Positions 6,497 through 9,460 of a DNA stretch of 9,460 nt are shown here, piece after piece. Position 1 is the stretch's first letter; every line of letters begins with the position of its first letter. The translations under genes and the position numbers were made by a program. Below the pieces are notes generated by a model. It was not told where the DNA came from. It saw nothing but the letters and a program-made list of their open reading frames with translations, and did no database searches. This DNA comes from Planctomycetota bacterium (GTDB taxonomy: Bacteria > Planctomycetota > PUPC01): NCBI GenBank assembly GCA_003559755.1, contig PWKM01000165.1, positions 1 to 9,460 on the forward strand. The letters are read 5' to 3'.

Positions 6497-7540
6497 ATGG
6501 GCGAGAAGGTCAGAGTCGGAGTTGTCGGTGCGGGGCAGATGGGTCAGTGCGCCCACCTTCGCAGTTATGCGTCGCTGGACGAGTGCGAGGTGGTGGCACT
6601 GGCCGAGCTGAGGCCGGAACTCGCCCGCCGAGTCGCCGCAAAGTACGAGGTCCCAGCGGTGTACGCCGATCACCGGGAGATGCTGGAGTCCGCCGAGGTC
6701 GACGCCATCGTCGCCTCGCAGCAGTTCCAGCGGCACGGTTCGCTTCTGCCGGAGCTGCTGGCGACGGGCTTGCCCGTGTTCTGCGAAAAGCCGCTCGCCG
6801 GGACCATCGAGGCGGGCGAAAAGATCGCCGCCGCCGAGTCCGGCGGATGGCTGATGGTCGGCTACCACAAGCGGAGCGACCCGGCGACGATGTACGCGAA
6901 AGCTCGCATCGAGCACTTGAAAGACTCCGGCGAGCTCGGAGCGATGACCTACGTCCGAATCCTCATGCCCGCCGGCGACTGGATCGCAGGCGGATTTTTC
7001 GACCTGATCCGAACAAACGAGCCGCCGCCGCAGGGGGACCTCGACCCGCCGGCCGCCGACATGGACGCCGAAACGTTCGAGGAATACACCAAATTCGTCA
7101 ACTACTATATCCATCAGATCAACCTGCTGGCCCACCTGTTCGGCGAGCCCTATGAAGTCACCCACGCCGACCCCGGCGGAATCCTGATGGTCGCTCGGAG
7201 CCGGAGCGGGGTATGCGGGGCCATCGAGATGTCGCCCTACCGCACCAGCATCGGCTGGCAGGAGTCCGCACTCGTCTGCTTCGAGCGCGGCTACGTCAAG
7301 CTCGAACTGCCCGCGCCCCTGGCGATCAACCGGCCCGGACTGGTCGAGGTCCTCAGCGCCCCGGGGGCCGAGCCCCAGACCACCGTCCCACACCTCCCGC
7401 CGGTCCACGCCATGCGGCAGCAGGCGAAGAACTTCATCGCGGCCGTACGCGGCGAGAGGACCCCGATGACGACGGCCGCCGAGGCGCTCGAGGACCTCCG
7501 GGTCGCCCGGCAGTACATCCGGCTCCTCAGAGACAAGTGA
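6497..7540 (+). CDS. Gfo/Idh/MocA-family NAD(P)-dependent oxidoreductase
   Basis: This 347-residue protein has the usual length for the family. The Rossmann nucleotide-binding motif VRVGVVGAGQMGQ is at 5-17 (Gly-x-Gly-x-x-Gly at 11-16), and the conserved EKP, here VFCEKPLAG (94-102), supplies the Lys used in catalysis. The start of the C-terminal domain carries VGYHKRSDP (121-129), and YYIHQINLLAHLFGEP (203-218) places a His (206) where family members keep their active-site His. These enzymes oxidise or reduce hydroxyl groups of sugars, inositols and related compounds in the cytoplasm. The exact substrate is not predictable. Choosing the ATG at 6497 puts the Rossmann strand at residue 5, as is normal. 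It is the first gene of an operon; the propeller gene starts 41 nt after its stop. It could take part in catabolism of the sugar released by the nearby glycosidase, though the genes are on opposite strands. Confidence 0.9.
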   Translation: MGEKVRVGVVGAGQMGQCAHLRSYASLDECEVVALAELRPELARRVAAKYEVPAVYADHREMLESAEVDAIVASQQFQRHGSLLPELLATGLPVFCEKPLAGTIEAGEKIAAAESGGWLMVGYHKRSDPATMYAKARIEHLKDSGELGAMTYVRILMPAGDWIAGGFFDLIRTNEPPPQGDLDPPAADMDAETFEEYTKFVNYYIHQINLLAHLFGEPYEVTHADPGGILMVARSRSGVCGAIEMSPYRTSIGWQESALVCFERGYVKLELPAPLAINRPGLVEVLSAPGAEPQTTVPHLPPVHAMRQQAKNFIAAVRGERTPMTTAAEALEDLRVARQYIRLLRDK

Positions 7541-7581
7541 GCGCGAGCACGGCCCCCGGCCCGAACAGAAAGGAGCGGCGT

Positions 7582-8646
7582 ATGCCACTCAAATTCAGAA
7601 AGGTCAAAATCAGCGACGAACGGTACGAGTCAGCCGCCGCGTTCGACGTGAATAACGACGGCCACCTCGACATCGTATCGGGCGGCTGGTGGTACGAAGG
7701 CCCCGATTTCAAGACCCGCCACCGCGTCGGAGAGGTCCGGGCCGAGGGCGAATACTACGACGACTTCTCGACCATCCCGATGGACATAAACGGGAACGGC
7801 CTGACCGACTTCGTCACCGGCGGATGGTGGGGCGACACCATCCGGTGGCGGGAGAACCCCGGCGACTCCGGCCGCGAATGGCCCGAACACATCATCGCAC
7901 GGACCGGGAACGTCGAGACCACCCGCGCCTGGGACGTCGACCGCGACGGCCGGCCCGAGATCGTTCCCAACACCCCGAACGGCCCGCTCGCCGTGTTCAA
8001 GCTCTCTGGTCCCGGCCGGTTCGACCGCCACGTGATCCGTGCCGAGCCACAGGGGCACGGGCTGGGGTTCGGCGACATCAGCGGCAGCGGCCGGGGCGAC
8101 TTCGTGCTCTACAACGGATGGCTCGAAGCACCCGAGAAGCCGTTCGAGCAGGAATGGGCCTGGCACCCCGAGTTCGACCTGGGCAGCGCGAGCGTCCCCA
8201 TCATCGTCGCCGACGTGAACGGGGACGGGCTCGCCGACCTCATCGTCGGGCAGAGCCACGAGTACGGGCTCGACCGGTGGGAACAGGCACGCGCCGCCGA
8301 CGGCTCCCGGACCTGGGTAAAGCACCCCATCGACCCGTTCAACTCGCAATACCACGACCTGCACTGGGTCGATATCGACGGCGACGGCCGGCCGGAACTC
8401 GTGACCGGCAAACGCTACCGGGCACACTGCGGGAACGACCCCGGCTCTGACGACGACATCGGAATCTACTACTTCAAGTGGAACGGCGAATCGTTCAGCA
8501 AGCAGGTCGTCACATACGGGCCGTCGGACGAGAGTGCAGGGCTCGGCATCTGCTCGCAGGTCGTGGACCTCAACGGTGACGAGCTGCCCGACATTCTTGC
8601 CCCGGGGAAGGACGGACTCCACGTTTTCTTCCAGATTCCGACTTGA
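7582..8646 (+). CDS. FG-GAP/VCBS repeat protein, predicted seven-bladed beta-propeller, no signal peptide
   Basis: The protein is 354 residues long. Seven Asp-rich, calcium-binding-type loops recur: DVNNDGHLD (22-30), DINGNGLTD (68-76), DVDRDGRPE (118-126), DISGSGRGD (165-173), DVNGDGLAD (211-219), DIDGDGRPE (264-272) and DLNGDELPD (329-337). Their spacing of about 45-65 residues fits one loop per blade of a seven-bladed propeller. GGWWYEGPD (34-42) and GGWWGDTIRWREN (80-92) are related Trp-rich strands in the first two blades. In integrin-like and FG-GAP proteins such loops bind calcium and the disc binds ligands or partners. No enzyme motif is visible. Most such proteins are exported, but the N-terminus here (MPLKFRKVKISDE) has no signal peptide. 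AAAGGAG lies 6 nt before the ATG at 7582. It follows the dehydrogenase by 41 nt with no promoter evident, so co-transcription is likely. Confidence 0.88.
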   Translation: MPLKFRKVKISDERYESAAAFDVNNDGHLDIVSGGWWYEGPDFKTRHRVGEVRAEGEYYDDFSTIPMDINGNGLTDFVTGGWWGDTIRWRENPGDSGREWPEHIIARTGNVETTRAWDVDRDGRPEIVPNTPNGPLAVFKLSGPGRFDRHVIRAEPQGHGLGFGDISGSGRGDFVLYNGWLEAPEKPFEQEWAWHPEFDLGSASVPIIVADVNGDGLADLIVGQSHEYGLDRWEQARAADGSRTWVKHPIDPFNSQYHDLHWVDIDGDGRPELVTGKRYRAHCGNDPGSDDDIGIYYFKWNGESFSKQVVTYGPSDESAGLGICSQVVDLNGDELPDILAPGKDGLHVFFQIPT

Positions 8647-8715
8647 TCGCAATCCTTCGGGAGCGGCTTTTCAGCCCCTTGGGCGCAGTTATCCGGCCAG
8701 GCACGGCGCTATTGC

Positions 8716-8765
8716 CCCCTCTCTGTGGCAGGGAGAGGTCGGCCGCGAAGCGGGCGGGAGAGGGG
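8716..8765. repeat. GC-rich nested inverted-repeat element
   Basis: CCCCTCTC (8716-8723) pairs perfectly with GAGAGGGG (8758-8765). An internal GAGAGG (8733-8738) could pair with CCTCTC (8718-8723) instead, and CCGC-GAA-GCGG (8743-8753) makes a hairpin inside. The 'CCCCTCTC...GGGAGAGG...GAGAGGGG' pattern resembles dispersed palindromic intergenic repeats common in GC-rich environmental genomes. That resemblance is from memory, and dispersal cannot be shown from one window. Confidence 0.5.
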
Positions 8766-8860
8766 CGGCTGTGGCCGTTTCGTGACACGGCCGAGAAGAT
8801 GTCAGCGATACGTACGAAAGACGCTGGCCCCGGCCGACGTTGCTCTTTTCCCGGAAGTCT

Positions 8861-8900
8861 ATCCGCGTTCATCCGCGTTCACCTGCGGACACCTCCGCTG
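8861..8900. repeat. Short tandem repeat, 10-bp unit ATCCGCGTTC
   Basis: Two perfect copies (8861-8870 and 8871-8880) are followed by degenerate units ACCTGCGGAC (8881-8890) and ACCTCCGCTG (8891-8900), matching 6/10 and 5/10. The 'TCCGCGTTCATCCGCGTTC' style recalls intergenic repeats I associate with planctomycete and verrucomicrobial genomes. Arrays of only two exact units are too short for a CRISPR. Confidence 0.5.
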
Positions 8901-9014
8901 TGCTCCCTTCGCGGAAGGCCCCCGCTCAGCAGCCGGGAGCGCCAGGCCGCCTGTAGTATAAGTTGCTACAATATAAAACGATGAATTGCTACGTGAAAGT
9001 CGGTTTCACTGTGA

Positions 9015-9042
9015 TTGTGCCGGATTCGTTGTCGTTTATCAT
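9015..9042 (+). promoter_or_regulatory. Weak candidate promoter for the downstream membrane protein
   Basis: TTGTGC (9015-9020), 16 nt and TATCAT (9037-9042) lie in the AT-richer leader, giving a possible transcript start near 9050 and a leader of about 120 nt. Several short inverted repeats lie in that leader, for example ACCGGC/GCCGGT (9099-9134) and the perfect 10-bp palindrome AGTGGCCACT (9145-9154) just before the ribosome binding site. Confidence 0.2.
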
Positions 9043-9158
9043 ACTTGTCAAGTTTGCGTTGTGTCACGGCCGACGATTGGAAGGTTATGTCATTCAGAAC
9101 CGGCCGTCGGGCACCGTCTGTAGCGTGTGCCGGTCGTGTGGAAAAGTGGCCACTGAAC

Positions 9159-9164
9159 AGGAGG
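9159..9164 (+). promoter_or_regulatory. Ribosome binding site deciding the start of the last gene
   Basis: AGGAGG ends 8 nt before the ATG at 9173. Another ATG at 9166 is only one base from it and opens a different, unrelated frame, so 9173 is preferred. Confidence 0.8.
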
Positions 9165-9172
9165 AATGAAGA

Positions 9173-9460
9173 ATGAGAGAGAATCTGGAGCAGGTTGGGC
9201 AGCAGATCTGGAACTACCTGCCGCAGTTAGTGGGCGCGTTGCTGGTCCTCGTTGTGGGCTGGGTGATCGCCCTGGCGGTGGCGGCCCTGGTGCGCGGGGT
9301 TTTTCGCAGAACCTCGCTGGACAACCGGGCGGCCAAGTGGTTTCTGGGCGAAGAGCGCGCCAAAAAAACGTATTCTGAGCGCTGGGCGGGGACAGTCGTC
9401 TTTTATCTCGTCCTGGCCTTGGTGTTCGTGGCCTTTTTCCAGGCCCTTGGTCTGACCCTC
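9173..9460 (+). CDS. Small-conductance mechanosensitive-channel-like membrane protein ('conserved TM helix' type), C-terminus cut by window end
   Basis: I translated this frame by hand; 96 codons are open up to the last base. Residues 1-16 (MRENLEQVGQQIWNYL) are amphipathic. Then comes a membrane helix of about 22 residues with an internal Gly-Trp (about 17-40, LVGALLVLVVGWVIALAVAALVRG), a basic turn and RRTSLDNRAAKWFLGEE (46-62), and a second hydrophobic stretch from about 74. The 'LL.L..GW.IA......VR...RRT.LD' pattern is that of the conserved TM-helix repeat found in MscS-related and CmpX-like proteins, which sit in the cytoplasmic membrane and may gate ions or respond to tension. Whether an MscS beta-domain follows is not visible here. 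It is preceded by a long leader and looks like a separate transcription unit. Codon choice is a little less GC-biased than in the other genes (AAA AAA ACG TAT TCT). Confidence 0.75.
   Translation, partial: MRENLEQVGQQIWNYLPQLVGALLVLVVGWVIALAVAALVRGVFRRTSLDNRAAKWFLGEERAKKTYSERWAGTVVFYLVLALVFVAFFQALGLTL

Larger units (their letters stand above)
8647..9172. other. Intergenic region of about 530 nt with repeats and no convincing gene
   Basis: The first 300 nt are GC-rich and contain a nested inverted-repeat element and a short tandem repeat, listed separately. From about 8950 the base composition becomes AT-richer (TAGTATAAG, CAATATAAAACG), as expected of a promoter/leader for the gene at 9173. 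A 68-codon open frame from a TTG at 8963 to 9169 has no ribosome binding site or recognisable motif, and I do not call it. No clear Rho-independent terminator for the propeller gene is seen: the nearest hairpin (GGCT-TTTC-AGCC, just after 8650) has only four pairs. Confidence 0.6.

Noticed and set aside
7213..7581. Upstream in-frame extension of the propeller gene into the dehydrogenase
   Set aside because: The ATG at 7582 has AAAGGAG at ideal spacing, and the extension is Arg/Pro-rich out-of-frame reading of the dehydrogenase.
6470..7588. Minus-strand open frame opposite the dehydrogenase
   Set aside because: Antisense to a gene with a strong ribosome binding site and Rossmann and EKP motifs; no motif of its own.
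7630..8652. Minus-strand open frame opposite the propeller
   Set aside because: Its Val/Asp-rich repeats mirror the codons of the seven propeller loops on the other strand.
8861..8900. Possible CRISPR-like repeats
   Set aside because: Units are 10 bp and directly adjacent without spacers, so this is a simple tandem repeat.
8963..9169. 68-codon open frame with a Cys-rich tail (CSVCRSCGK)
   Set aside because: Starts with TTG, lacks a ribosome binding site, overlaps the leader of the next gene, and shows no recognisable fold; three spaced Cys alone are not evidence of a zinc protein.

Overview
The window is a GC-rich bacterial chromosome segment. I see no rRNA, tRNA, CRISPR array or transposase in it. 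The gene content suggests Planctomycetota or a related PVC/FCB-type environmental bacterium: a large GH106-like glycosidase, a Gfo/Idh/MocA oxidoreductase, a soluble FG-GAP/VCBS propeller with 'GGWWYE' motifs, and intergenic DNA with short 'ATCCGCGTTC' repeats. That placement is an inference from gene style, not from a marker gene.

Layout from left to right. (1) 1-941, minus strand: the N-terminal 313 residues of a membrane sensor with a HAMP domain and the start of a SpoIIE/RsbU-type PP2C phosphatase. The window edge cuts it inside the phosphatase domain. (2) 1134-4235, minus: a 1033-residue GH106-like glycoside hydrolase with no signal peptide, preceded by the best promoter in the window (TTGACT, 17 nt, TAGAAT) and, further upstream, a 22-nt inverted repeat. 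(3) 4463-5641 and 5638-6324, minus: a translationally coupled pair made of a DPM1-like family 2 glycosyltransferase (first gene) and a membrane-anchored protein resembling polysaccharide deacetylases (second gene). (4) 6325-6496: a compact divergent regulatory region. (5) 6497-7540 and 7582-8646, plus: a two-gene operon of a Gfo/Idh/MocA dehydrogenase and a seven-bladed FG-GAP propeller. (6) 8647-9172: about 530 nt with no convincing gene, holding an inverted-repeat GC-rich element, a 10-bp tandem repeat and an AT-richer leader. (7) 9173-9460, plus: the first 96 residues of a small membrane protein resembling the 'conserved TM helix' / mechanosensitive-channel family, cut by the window end.

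How the genes may work together. The glycosidase, the dehydrogenase and the propeller all lack export signals and look like a cytoplasmic carbohydrate-processing set. The glycosyltransferase/deacetylase pair recalls the ArnC/ArnD logic, in which a sugar is loaded onto a polyprenyl phosphate and then deacylated at the membrane. The sensor phosphatase and the channel-like gene at the edges are probably unrelated neighbours. No textbook defence or mobile system is visible. The observations most worth following are the coupled lipid-sugar pair, the unexported seven-repeat propeller beside a dehydrogenase, and the control region in front of the glycosidase.
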